Shown here: one piece after another, positions 1-10,929 of the stretch | How positions within the stretch are numbered: the stretch's first letter is position 1 | How the letters are laid out: every line of letters starts with the position of its first letter | Origin: Gracilaria domingensis | Lineage: Eukaryota > Rhodophyta > Florideophyceae > Gracilariales > Gracilariaceae | Assembly: GCA_022539475.1 (NCBI GenBank) | Contig: VCMS01000378.1 | Span: 1-64,000 of the forward strand | Direction: 5' to 3' | DNA length: 64,000 nt | The notes under the pieces: model-generated | Told to the model about the DNA's origin: nothing | The model's input: the letters and a program-made list of their open reading frames with translations, nothing else | The model's database searches: none | Made by a program: the position numbers and the translations under genes

Positions 1-669
1 CTTTGCGACAACCATTCGCACAACTCCAACTCCAAGCATTACCTAAACCACCAGCTAGAGACACTCAATACTACCAATCATCTTCTAACATAACATGGTA
101 ACACTGCCACACTATCATGACAGCTTACAACAACAAAGCACAACAACGCACAACAGTGCACAACCGTGCACATCAAGTTACGTGCCTACACATAACCATG
201 ACCATGCACAGATTCACATAGTGCCAACACACTGTAATCCGTACCTGCCACCATAACAGTTACGTACAAGCTCACCAACTAACACGTCACCACAAACTCA
301 CTCCAAGTCCTACGTCACCAACAATACCACAGTGTAAACCTCTTGACAGCGCATCTACTCTTCACCATAGTGCCAAAGTCACATGAAGCTGTCCTACATG
401 TCCACGTACATACGTGTGTACCCTGTGCATCATGTACAGTATGCCCAGTGTACTAGCTACACACGTGTACCCCGGAAACAACCCATTAGCGCCACAACAC
501 TTGTACAAACCACAATGCATATGACCATTTGCAGTAGCCAATCAGAAGCCCGTTTCACGTTGAGTTTGCGCAGAGGCGCATATGCGCTTTTCCAACGGCA
601 CCCTCCAAAACAGCCCATGCTCCCCAGCACTTTTGGTTTTCAGTGACAGCACAGGGTCAACATCCAACA
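1..669 (-). repeat. Inverted copy of the family A (copia) LTR, cut by the window edge
   Basis: The stretch reads on the minus strand as the LTR of the copia element at 8120-14962. It begins near the TATA region at the window edge and runs to the LTR's own first bases (TGTTGGATG on the minus strand), which end at 669. Roughly the last 110 bases of the LTR fall outside the window. The short open frames in it are shared by every LTR copy and are not genes. Confidence 0.85.
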
Positions 670-1086
670 ACAACAACGCACAATAGTGCACAACCGTGCA
701 CATCAAGTTACGTGCCTACACATAACCATGACCATGCACAGATTCACATAGTGCCAACACACTGTGATCCGTACACGCCACCATAACAGTTACGTACAAG
801 CTCACCAACTAACACGTCACCACAAACTCACTCCAAGTCCTACGTCACCAACAATACCACAGTGTAAACCTCTTGACAGCGCATCTACTCTTCACCATAG
901 TGCCAAAGTCACATCAAGCTGTCCTACATGTCCACGTACATACGTGTGTACCCTGTGCATCATGTACAGTATGCCCAGTGGACTAGCTACACACGTGTAT
1001 GCGCTTTTCCAACGGCACCCTCCAAAACAGCCCATGCTCCCCAGCACTTTTGGTTTTCAGTGACAGCACAGGGTCAACATCCAACA
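670..1086 (-). repeat. Second inverted, truncated family A LTR
   Basis: A second partial copy of the same LTR follows directly, in the same orientation. It enters partway through the LTR, in the GTGCAC/GTTGTGC-rich part, lacks an internal piece that the first copy has, and ends with the same terminal bases at 1086. The head-to-tail arrangement suggests recombination between LTRs rather than two separate insertions. Confidence 0.8.
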
Positions 1087-1492
1087 CCCCCATCATCAAA
1101 AAGTACCTGTAAACCACATGACGTCAGTCTCTTAGCTGCAACATGTTCCATTCATCCATACACACACATTTGCATGTAGCACAACTCAAACATGGTCTAA
1201 ACTTCACAACACTGACAGTGCTGCTACCTGTACCTTGTGTGCACATACATAGCCTTCAACCCTGTACTTCATGACCACTGTACAACCTGTCATCGTAGTA
1301 CCTTGTGGTCATCCCAGCTGAACGATAGCGTTCCAGTGTGGCCATAAACGTTCAACCCATACTGCGTATACCACACGACCACCATAGTATACCAAACAGA
1401 ACAACATCAATCTCGCTTTCACATAGCGAGGTACCATTCTAGACTCCACACATCTCAGCTGCTTGATGTCAGTAACAGCATGGCTTCCAACA
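1087..1492 (-). repeat. Partial LTR of the inverted family B copy (B')
   Basis: The reverse complement matches the first ~400 bases of the family B LTR (compare 2775-3180 and 6298-6700). The LTR start lies at 1492, next to a polypurine tract read on the minus strand. The rest is missing where it meets the family A LTR at 1086/1087. Confidence 0.8.
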
Positions 1493-2774
1493 CCCTCCCT
1501 CTCTTACTGACTTCAAGCAACCAGCGCTGCTGGCCAAGTACATGCAAAGTAACACGATGGGTGGTGAGGAACACAACGGTACCGCACTGAAACCTGACAA
1601 TGTCAGACGGCGACAACCGAACATCAAGTGCAGTTAGTGTGTGTCCAAGTCCACGGGTGTACCGTTCTACCAGTATACCAAGATCATAGTTCTGTTCTGT
1701 ACGATTCCGATGTTCTGGAAACACCCTCCTTTTGTCACACACTCTGAACTTCTTACTCATCCTTCGTATGGCAACGAAGGCAACAGCTTCCGGTTCAAAC
1801 AGATATCAACAACAGACAGTGAGAGCCTAAGTCTGAGGATGTAACTCTGACACCCTCCCTCTCTCACTGGCTTTGAACTTCTCTCGGAACCAAAATGCAC
1901 CTCAGAGTCCTTCACAAAAGGGATCTAGACGTCCACAAGTGATCACATTCTAGACACCGAAAACAAATGTTGCTCCGAGCATGTAACACATAACAACCTC
2001 TCGGAGCACCATTAATCACAGTACTTCAACCAGACATGCAAACACACGCAACCTTCTGGTTCAAGACCGATTTTCTGAACACCAGATATGCAACAAGTAG
2101 CAACCTTCCAGTTCAACATCACCTTCGTAACAGCTGGACATGCAAAAGAGAGCAACCTTCCAGCTCAACAAATCTCTTCAAACAGCGGACATGCAAAATC
2201 ACAGCAACCTTCCGCGAATAACACACAAAGAGAATTGCAACACAGGCATCCTGGACTTGCAAAATGACAACCTTCCAGGCCCCGTCCATACAAAATGATG
2301 TCCTACACACTCAGGCATGAAACACTCAACCTCCTGAGTCAATTAGCTCTTTCATTCACACCGGACATGCAAACACATAGCAAACTTCCAGTGACAACAA
2401 ACTGAAACAAAGAGCAAAACAGACATCACAAGCAATGAAACAAACACTCAGGCATGAAACACTCAACCTCCTGAATCGAACAGCTCTTCCATAACCCAGA
2501 CATGCATACAAGAAACAACCTTCTGGTAACATGAGAACAACATGGAGAGCAAAACACACATCACAAATGATCAATAATACACTCAGGCATGAAACACTCA
2601 ACCTCCTGAGTCAAACAGCTCTTCCATACACACCGGACATGCAAACAAATAGCAACCTTCCGGTACAACATAAGTAAAGCGAAGAGCACAGCACACATCC
2701 CGGGCATACATAACGACAACCTTTTGAGCCTGCGTAAAGAAGTCACGATAACAACGGACAAGTAACATCGCAAC
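1493..2774 (-). mobile_element. Inverted family B element (B'), first half of internal region
   Basis: This is the minus-strand counterpart of 4990-6297: the same polypurine tracts, the same hairpin array and the same order, with scattered differences. It is continuous with 7287-8119 once the younger element B (2775-7286) and one copy of its 5 bp duplication are set aside. No protein-coding capacity is visible, only short chance frames. Confidence 0.8.
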
Positions 2775-3766
2775 TGTTGGAAGTCATGCTGTCACTGACA
2801 TCAAGCAGTTGAGATGTGTGGAGTCTAGAATGGTACCTTGATACGTGAAACCGAGATTGATGTTGTTCTGTTTGGTATACTACGTTGCTGTGTGGTATAC
2901 TCATTATGGGTTGAACGTTTATGGCTACACTGGAACGCTATCGTTCAGCTGGGATGACCACAAGGTACAACGATGACAGGTTGTACAGTGGTCATGAAGT
3001 ACAGGGTTGAAGGCTATGTATGTGCACACAAGGTACAGGTGGCAGCACTGTCAGTGTTGTGAAGTTTACACCATGTTTGAGTTGTGCTACATGCAAATGT
3101 GTGTGTATGGATGAATGGAACATGTTGCAGCTAAGTGACTGACGTCATGTGGTTTACAGGTACTTGTTGATAATGTGGGACTTGGGTATCTGGCACGTAC
3201 ACATTACGGTGTGGTGTACAGATTACAGCGTGCCAGCAACACGTGAAGTGTGATGTGATGTTCCGTAAGCATGGCTGGTCATGATGGTGAGGTGTTGCAT
3301 TGTGTGTATGCATGGTCGTGTTACTATGGTGAGCTGTCATATTGTTGACTGCGTTGATGTGTGGTGCTCGTGGTGTGGTGTAGAAATGTGTCGGTACACT
3401 GTCAGGGACGTGCATGGCTACTACATTGGTGTGCATTGTTGTGCATTGTTGTGCACTGCTGTGCAGTAGTGTACGGAATTGTTGTGCACTGTTGTACACT
3501 GTTGTGCGTTGTTGTGCACTGCTGTTGTAAGCAGTTTGGCACTGTTACCATGTTATGTCTGTAGATGATTGGTAGTATTGAGTGTCTCTGGTTAGTGAGT
3601 TGCATGTTGGTCAGAGTTGGAGTCCCATGATGGAGTAGCGAAGAAGTGCTATATAGGTTGTGACTCAAGCACCTCCAAGAAAATCTGAGCCAGAGCTGGC
3701 GAACTTCCCTTGCATCCCCCCATCCTTCCTCATGTCAACTTTCCGATCCCAGCTATAACCCTAACA
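2775..3766 (+). repeat. Family B 5' LTR
   Basis: The LTR is a direct repeat of 6298-7286. A TATATAG box at 3650-3656 sits just before the likely transcription start, and the sequence from there (GTGACTC, then the CCAGAGCTGGCGAACTTCC block) is shared with the family A LTR. The middle is rich in GTTGTGCAC repeats. Confidence 0.88.
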
Positions 3767-4890
3767 GGTTATGGGCCCAGCCCCGCTGACCTCTGCCGTT
3801 GTCGTTCGTCATGAGGTTTCCCTTTCCGCCGCTCTCCCTCACCGCCGTCCATGTTGTTGAACGCCGTTGTTGATGTTTTCGATGTTTTTTTTTCGTCGTG
3901 TTTCTTGTCGTTGACCGGTTTGGTGGTGTTGTATTTCCCTTTTGGTTTGCGTTCCTCCCTGAGGGCGTTGTGGTGGTAGTGGCTCGACGCTGTTCTACTT
4001 TCGTGATTCTGTTTGGTTTCTAGTTCATTTTCGTTTTCGTCGATCGCTATCCGCTTTGTTGGTTTCTCGCCTATGTTTTCGTTGTTGTGATCCCCGTGTC
4101 GTGTTTGCGGGTTCTGATCCGAGGGGTTGAGTACCGTTGTCGTTGAAGTCTGTGCACTTGTGTGTTGTGCTCAGCATTCGTTTTTTCGTTGAAGTCCGGG
4201 CACTGCCTGTGTGCTCGGCATTTGTGGTGATCACTTGGGTTTCGGTGCGACGAGCGGTTGATCCGAGCAATCGGGGACGTTAGTCTGGCGGCTTGAACCA
4301 ATTCGGACGCGCTGTCGAGCGGGCTCCCACCGGTCCTTCGGGGCAGATAACGGTGTCGGTCGGAAGACCCGGTAGTACCGCGAGTGCTGAAGTTGACGGG
4401 GTGCCGTGACGTACTGCATCGAACAGGGGTGGTTCACCTTTGTTGTGTGTGACCTGACTGTGTGTTGGGTTCTTGATCTGTTGGGAAGACAAACTGAAAC
4501 GAGCTTTTGATCCGTACTGCTGCGGTGGTGCGGGGAGGCGACGTGTCGTAGGCTGACCTCCTTTTCAGGATCAGGCCGCTTGTGAACTTGATTGTTTGCT
4601 TGCTGGAAGCGTACCTCGGTTTGTCATAGTACCTGCAGTATCAGGACGCGCAAGTTCTTGCAAGAGACCAGAGAGGGTTTAACTTGGTGAAGGCATATCT
4701 TTGGTCACTAACCATCCTCTGGACGTCTCGTAGAGAGCGACGCGCCTTCTCCTGGAACGCAGGAGGAGGTAGACAGAAGAAAGTCGTTTCCTACCCGGAG
4801 GGTCTCCGGGGGTCAGGGGTCCGACTCCCTAGGGTACCAGGAATCTTAGTTCCTTATGCACCCGATCGCTTGCAGTTTGTTGTTGTTATT
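3767..4890 (+). other. Family B primer-binding site and leader
   Basis: The internal region starts right after the LTR with GGTTATGGGCCCAGCC, the same first bases as in copia element A at 8905, so both would use the same tRNA primer. The following ~1.1 kb is a non-coding leader closely related to the A leader (8905-9990), including the block around GGTACCAGGAATCTTAGTTCC. After that block the two elements part: A enters gag, B enters the hairpin array. Confidence 0.75.
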
Positions 4891-4894
4891 CTCG

Positions 4895-5867
4895 CTACAG
4901 TTCAGGAGGTGGAGTGTTTCCTGCCTGAGACTGTGTGTGTGAGATTCGTTTATGACACTTCCTGGGTGTTTGTTGTTGAACATGTCTGAGCTCTTCTTTG
5001 TATCAACTTTCGAAAGTTGCGATATTACTTGTCCGTTGTTATCGTGACTTCCTTACGCAGGCTCAGAAGGTTGTCATTATGTATGCCCGGGAGTTGTGCT
5101 GTGTTCTTCGCTTTACTTATGTTGTACCGGAAGGTTGCTATTTGTCTGCATGTCCGGTGTGTACGGAAGAGCTGTTTGACTCAGGAGGTTGAGTGTTTCA
5201 TGCCTGAGTGTATTATTGATCACTTGTGATGTGTGTTTTGCTCTCCATGTTGTTTTCATGTTACCGGGAGGTTGTTACATGTATGCATGTCTGGGTTATG
5301 GAAGAGCTGTTCGATTCAGGAGGTTGAGTGTTTCATGCCTGAGTGTTTGTTTCATTGCTTGTGATGTTTGTTATGCTCTTTGTTTCAGTTTGTTGTCACT
5401 GGAAGTTTGCTATGTGTTTGCATGTCCGGTGTGAATGAAAGAGCTGTTTGACTCAGGAGGTTGACTGTTTCATGCCTGAGTGTGTAGGACATCATTTTGT
5501 ATGGACGGGGCCTGGAAGGTTGTCATTTTGCAAGTCCAGGATGCCTGTGTTGCAATTCTCTTTGTGTGTTATTCGCGGAAGGTTGCTGTGATTTTGCATG
5601 TCCGCTGTTTGAAGAGATTTGTTGAGCTGGAAGGTTGCTCTCTTTTGCATGTCCAGCTGTTACGAAGGTGATGTTGAACTGGAAGGTTGCTACTTGTTGC
5701 ATGTCCGGTGTTCAGAAAATCGGTCTCGAACCAGAAGGTTGCGTGTGTTTGCATGTCTGGTTGAAGTACTGTGATTAATGGTGCTCCGAGAGGTTGTTAT
5801 GTGTTACATGCTCGGAGCAACATTTGTTTTCGGTGTCTAGAATGTGGTCACTTATGGACGTCTAGAT
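4895..5867 (+). repeat. Array of about a dozen hairpins with varying, still-pairing stems
   Basis: Repeated modules have the plan stem, AGGTTG-type loop start, T-rich middle, GCATG, matching stem. Stems seen include ACCGGA/TCCGGT (~5126), ACTCAGG/CCTGAGT (~5179 and ~5451), CCTGGA/TCCAGG (~5510), GCGGA/TCCGC (~5575), AGCTGGA/TCCAGCT (~5626), AACCAGA/TCTGGTT (~5729), TGCTCCGAG/CTCGGAGCA (~5782) and TCTAGA/TCTAGA (~5838). Loop sequence is conserved while stem sequence changes on both arms, as expected for RNA structure. The same array is present inverted at about 1960-2774 with its start at 7287-7400. Confidence 0.8.
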
Positions 5868-6280
5868 CCCTTTTGTGAAGGACTCTGAGGTGCATTTTCG
5901 TTCCGAGAGAAGTTCAAAGCCAGTGAGAGAGGGAGGGTGTCAGAGTAACATCCTCAGACTTAAGCTCTCACTGTCTGTTGTTGATATCTGTTTGAACCGG
6001 AAGCTGTTGTCTTCGTTGCCATACGAAGGATGAGTAAGAAGTTCAGAGTGTGTGACAAAAGGAGGGTGTTTCCAGAACATCCGAATCGTACAGAACAGAA
6101 CTATGATCTTGGTATACTGCTAGAACGGTACAGCCGTGGGCTTGGACACACACTAACTGCACTTGATGTTTAGTTGTCACCGTTGGCCATCGTAAGGCTT
6201 ATTTGCAGTGACATTGGTTTCTTGACTGCCCGACTTGTTACTTAGCAAGTACTTGACCAGCAGCGATAGTTGCTTGAAGT

Positions 6281-6297
6281 CAGTAACAGAGGGAGGG
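6281..6297 (+). other. Family B polypurine tract
   Basis: CAGTAACAGAGGGAGGG lies immediately before the 3' LTR, the usual place of the plus-strand primer. Similar GGAGGGTGT tracts occur near 5928-5941 and 6058-6070 inside the element and are conserved in B'. Confidence 0.75.
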
Positions 6298-7286
6298 TGT
6301 TGGAAGTCATGCTGTCACTGCATCAAGCAGTTGAGATGTGTGGAGTCTAGAATGGTACCTTGATACGTGAAACCGAGATTGATGTTGTTCTGTTTGGTAT
6401 ACTACGTTGCTGTGTGGTATACTCAGTATGGGTTGAACGTTTACGGCTACACTGGAACGCTATCGTTCAGCTGGGATGACCACAAGGTACAACGATGACA
6501 GGTTGTACAGTGGTCATGAAGTACAGGGTTGAAGGCTATGTATGTGCACACAAGGTACAGGTGGCAGCACTGTCAGTGTTGTGAAGTTTACACCATGTTT
6601 GAGTTGTGCTACATGCAAATGTGTGTGTATGGATGAATGGAACATGTTGCAGCTAAGTGACTGACGTCATGTGGTTTACAGGTACTTGTTGATAATGTGG
6701 GACTTGGGTATCTGGCACGTACACATTACGGTGTGGTGTACAGATTACAGCGTGCCAGCAACACGTGAAGTGTGATGTGATGTTCCGTAAGCATGGCTGG
6801 TCATGATGGTGAGGTGTTGCATTGTGTGTATGCATGGTCGTGTTACTATGGTGAGCTGTCATATTGTTGACTGCGTTGATGTGTGGTGCTCGTGGTGTGG
6901 TGTAGAAATGTGTCGGTACACTGTCAGGGACGTGCATGGCTACTACATTGGTGTGCATTGTTGTGCATTGTTGTGCACTGCTGTGCAGTAGTGTACGGAA
7001 TTGTTGTGCACTGTTGTACACTGTTGTGCGTTGTTGTGCACTGCTGTTGTAAGCAGTTTGGCACTGTTACCATGTTATGTCTGTAGATGATTGGTAGTAT
7101 TGAGTGTCTCTGGTTAGTGAGTTGCATGTTGGTCAGAGTTGGAGTCCATGATGGAGTAGCGAAGAAGTGCTATATAGGTTGTGACTCAAGCACCTCCAAG
7201 AAATCTGAGCCAGAGCTGGCGAACTTCCCTTGCATCCCCCCATCCTTCCTCATGTCAACTTTCCGATCCCAGCTATAACCCTAACA
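6298..7286 (+). repeat. Family B 3' LTR
   Basis: Direct repeat of 2775-3766 with only a few differences, ending in TAACA at 7286 and followed by the target duplication GCAAC. Confidence 0.88.
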
Positions 7287-8119
7287 GCAACTTTCAAGTT
7301 GATACAAGAGAGCTCAGACATGTTCACCAACACCCGGGAAGTGTCATAACGAATCTCACACACACAGTCTCAGGCAGGAAACACTCCACTCCTGAACTGT
7401 AGCGAGCATAACAACAACAAACTGCAAGCAATCGGTGCATAAGGAACTAAGATCCTGGTACCCTAGGGAGTCGGACCCTGACCCCGGAGACCCTCCGGGT
7501 AGGAAACGACTTCTTCTGTCTACCTCCTCCTGCGTTTCAGGAGAAGGCGCGTCGCTCTCTACGAGACGTCCAGAGGATGGTTAGTGACCAAAGATATGCC
7601 TTCATCAAGTTAAACCCTCTCTGGTCTCTTGCAAGAACTTGCGCGACCCTGATACTGCAGTACTATGACAAACCGAGGTACGCTTCTAGCAAGCAAACAA
7701 TGAAGTTCACAAGCGGCTGATCCTGAAAAGGAGGTCAGCCTACGACACGTCGCCTCCCGCACCACCGCAGCAGTACGGATCAAAAGCTCGTTTCAGTTGT
7801 CTTCCAACAGATCAAGACCACACACAGTCAGGTCACACACAACAAAGGTGAACACCCTGTTCGATGCAGTACGTCACGGCACCCGTCAACTTCAGCACTC
7901 GCGGTACTACCAGGTCTTCCGACCGACACCGTTATCTGCCCGAAGGACGGTGGAGCCCGCTCGACAGCGCGCCCGAATTGGTTCAAGCCGCCAGACTAAC
8001 GTCCCGATTGCTCGGATCAACCGCTCGTCGCACCAAAACTCAGTGATCACCACAATTGCCGAGCACACACGCAGTGCCCGGACTTCAACGAAAAACGAAT
8101 GCTGAGCACAACACACAAG
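7287..8119 (-). mobile_element. Inverted family B element (B'), leader half
   Basis: Read on the minus strand this is the family B/A leader followed by the start of the hairpin array. It continues into 2774 across the B insertion. It stops at 8119 where the family A LTR begins; the 5' LTR of B' is not present, so its start was lost in a rearrangement. Confidence 0.75.
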
Positions 8120-8904
8120 TGTCGGATGTTGACCCTGTGCTGTCACTGAAAACCAAAAGTGCTGGGGAGCATGGGCTGTTTTGGAGGGTGCCGTTGGAAA
8201 AGCGCATATGCGCCTCTGCGCAAACTCAACGTGAAACGGGCTTCTGATTGGCTACTGCAAATGGTCATATGCATTCTGGTTCGTACAAGTGTTGTGGCGC
8301 TAATGGGTTGTTTCCAGGGTACACGTGTGTAGCTAGTACACTGGGCATACTGTACATGATGCACAGGGTACACACGTATGTACGTGGACATGTAGGACAG
8401 CTTGATGTGACTTTGGCACTATGGTGAGGAGTAGATGCGCTGTCAAGAGGTTTACACTGTGGTATTGTTGGTGACGTAGGACTTGGAGTGAGTTTGTGGT
8501 GACGTGTTAGTTGGTGAGCTTGTACGTAACTGTTATGGTGGCGTGTACGGATTACAGTGTGTTGGCACTATGTGAATCTGTGCATGGTGATGGTTATGTG
8601 TAGGCACGTAACTTGATGTGCACGGTTGTGCACTGTTGTGCGTTGTTGTGCTTTGTTGTTGTAAGCTGTCATGATAGTGTGGCAGTGTTACCATGTTATG
8701 TTAGAAGATGATTGGTAGTAATGAGTGTCTCTAGCTAGTGGTTTAGGTATTGCTTGGAGTTGGAGTTGTGCGATGGTGCGCAAAGTAGTTCTATATAAGC
8801 GGTGACTCGAGCGCCTCCAAGTAAATTCCGAGCCAGAGCTGGCGAACTTCCCTTCATTCCCCTATCCTTTCTTCAACCTTCCCTTTCAGCTTCAACCTCT
8901 ATCA
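8120..8904 (+). repeat. Copia 5' LTR with TATA box
   Basis: The LTR starts TGTCGGATG and ends CTCTATCA. A TATATAAG box at 8792-8799 precedes the probable transcription start in GGTGACTCGAGC. The 3' copy carries the same box at 14849-14856. Confidence 0.9.
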
Positions 8905-10124
8905 GGTTATGGGCCCAGCCCCGCTGACCTCTGCCGTTATCGTTCCCTCTGGCCCTGATTCTCGCCGCTCTCCCTCACCGCCGTTCATCCGCTTCGCTGT
9001 TTTTCCTTTCGTTCCCTTCTCCGTTGCGTCGGGTGTGTTGACCGTATCGTTGGTCGGTGTTGACTTTCTTCTTTCGGTCGTTCGTTCCTCCCTGAGGGCG
9101 TTTTGTTGGTGGTGGTTCGACGTTGACTTTCTATCGTGATTGTGTTTGGGCGCTCGTTGTAGCCCGTGTTGTCGATCGCTATCCGCTTCGTTTGGTCTCC
9201 CTCTGTTATTATTGTTGGGATCCCCACGTCGTCTTTGTGGGTTCTGATCCGAGAGGTTGAGGACCTTGTGTTGTTGAAGTCTGTGCACTTGTGTGTTGTG
9301 CTCAGCATTCGTTTCTGTTGAAGTCCGTGCACTGCGTGTGTGCTCGGCAGGTGTGGTGATCACTTGAGTTTCGGTGCGACGAGCGGTTGATCCGAGCAAT
9401 CGGGGACGTTAGTCTGGCGGCTTGAACCAAAGCATTTGTTCCGTCTGCGAGTTTCCCACCGGTCCTTAGGGGCAGATAACGGTGTCGGTCGAAAGACCTG
9501 GTATTCTTCGCGGGGGCATTTGTGGACGGGGTGCCGTGACGTACTGCACTGGACAGGAGGTGGTCCACCTTTATTGTTGCTGACCTGACTTTTGTTGGGT
9601 TCTTGATCTGTGGCGAAGGCAAACTGAAACGAGCTTTTGATCCGTACTGCTTCGGTGGTGCGGGGAGGCGACGTGTCGTAGGCTGACCTCCTTTTTAGGA
9701 TCAGGCCGCTTGTGAACTTCATTGTTTGCTTGCTAGAAGCGTACCTCGGTTTGTCATAGTACCTGCAGTTTCAGGGTCGCGCAAGTTCCTGCAAGAGACC
9801 AGAGAGGGTTTTACTTGGTGAAGGCATATCTTCGGTCATTAACCATCCTCTGGAAGTCTCGTAGAGAGCGACGCACCTTCTCCTAGAACGCAGGAGGAGG
9901 TAGACTGCAGAAGTCGTTTCTTACCCGGAGAGTCTCCGGGGGTCAGGGATCCGACTCCCTAGGGTACCAGGAATCTTAGTTCCTTTTGCACCCGACTATT
10001 CATCTTTATTGTTGTTTGTTGTTGTTTTGTTGTTGGTTTGCTGTTGTTGTTTACCGCTGTCGTTTGCTATTGCCGCCTGTCTGCCACCGCATTATCTGGT
10101 TCGCTGCAGTTCCTCTCTTACATC
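8905..10124 (+). other. Copia primer-binding site and untranslated leader
   Basis: GGTTATGGGCCCAGCC follows the LTR directly and is the likely tRNA-binding site. The leader is long (1.2 kb), shared with family B, and ends in a GTTGTT-rich stretch before the gag start codon at 10125. It contains no convincing gene. Confidence 0.7.
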
Positions 10125-10850
10125 ATGGACTCGTTTAGTGGGCTCAAGATCGAGAAGTTGGGTGAGGATAACTTCCATACTTGGAAGCAGAAGATTCAGT
10201 ATGTACTTGCACTGAAAGACCTCAAGAACCATCTCACCACTTCTGCACCCACGGATGAAGAGGAACTGGTAAAGTGGCAAATCCGCGACGAAAGGGCTAG
10301 AGCTATCATTGGACTCACGCTTGCCGACGAGCACTTGGATCACATTCGAGACATCGAGACTGCTGCTGACGCATGGAAGGCCATTTGCAATGTGTTTCAA
10401 CGTAAGACTCTTCTTAACCGAATCAACGCCTAGACGTGCTTTCTATCTGTCAAAATGCGCGAGGACGAGAAGATGTTGCAATTCATCAATCGTGTTCGGC
10501 ACTTGGCCTCCGACCTCAAGAGTATGGACGTCAACGTCGAAGAAGAGGACATTGCTATGGCTGCTCTATGTGGACTTCCGGATCGTTTTGAGCACCTCAT
10601 TGTTGCAATTGACACCACGATCGGAGATCGCCAACTCACTATGGAGTTTGTGAAGAGCCGTCTATTGCAAGAAGAGCAACGTATGAGTGATCGTGCCAAG
10701 GAGGAGTCCGGTGTTGATGCTGCACTCTTGGGACGACCAGTTTCGTAGGAAGTCATTGAAGTCGGTTGTGTGTTACTATTGTGGCATAAAGGGTCATATC
10801 CAGAAGAACTGTTTCAAAAAGCAACGTGATGGGGCTAACAAGGATCAGAT
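10125..10850 (+). pseudogene. Copia gag and zinc knuckle region (fossil)
   Basis: The start at 10125 begins a typical UBN2-like copia Gag: a Trp-containing N-terminal segment (LGEDNFHTWKQKIQYVL), then WQIRDERA, and a capsid-like helical region. A CCHC zinc knuckle follows (CYYCGIKGHIQKNC, about 10770-10815) for RNA packaging. The region is broken. Confidence 0.85.
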
Positions 10851-10929
10851 CGATGCTGCTCACCCAAGTGTACATACCGCGCTCAACGATGAGCAAGGTA
10901 CGGGCGGCAGCGATTCTGACTTTGTATGC

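Larger units (their letters stand above)
2775..7286 (+). mobile_element. Family B non-autonomous LTR retroelement, structurally whole
   Basis: Two ~990 bp direct LTRs (2775-3766, 6298-7286) start TGTTGG and end AACA. They enclose a primer-binding site, a long leader, a hairpin array and a polypurine tract. The element is flanked by a perfect 5 bp duplication, GCAAC at 2770-2774 and 7287-7291, so it is one complete insertion. There is no gag or pol. Its leader is nearly the same as that of the copia element A, so it is probably a large non-autonomous derivative mobilised by A-type proteins. The two LTRs are almost identical, which points to a recent insertion. Confidence 0.85.

Noticed and set aside
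383-1063. Proline/serine-rich frames near the left edge, also seen at 8143-8391
   Set aside because: They lie in family A LTR copies and end at the LTR border; they are non-coding LTR sequence.
3131-3668. Open frames in the family B LTR (repeated at 6653-7127)
   Set aside because: They are low-complexity frames created by GTTGTGCAC repeats on both strands, identical in each LTR copy, and have no domain.
4895-5867. CRISPR-like array
   Set aside because: Spacing is irregular, the repeats are hairpins with changing stems, and the setting is a eukaryotic LTR element.
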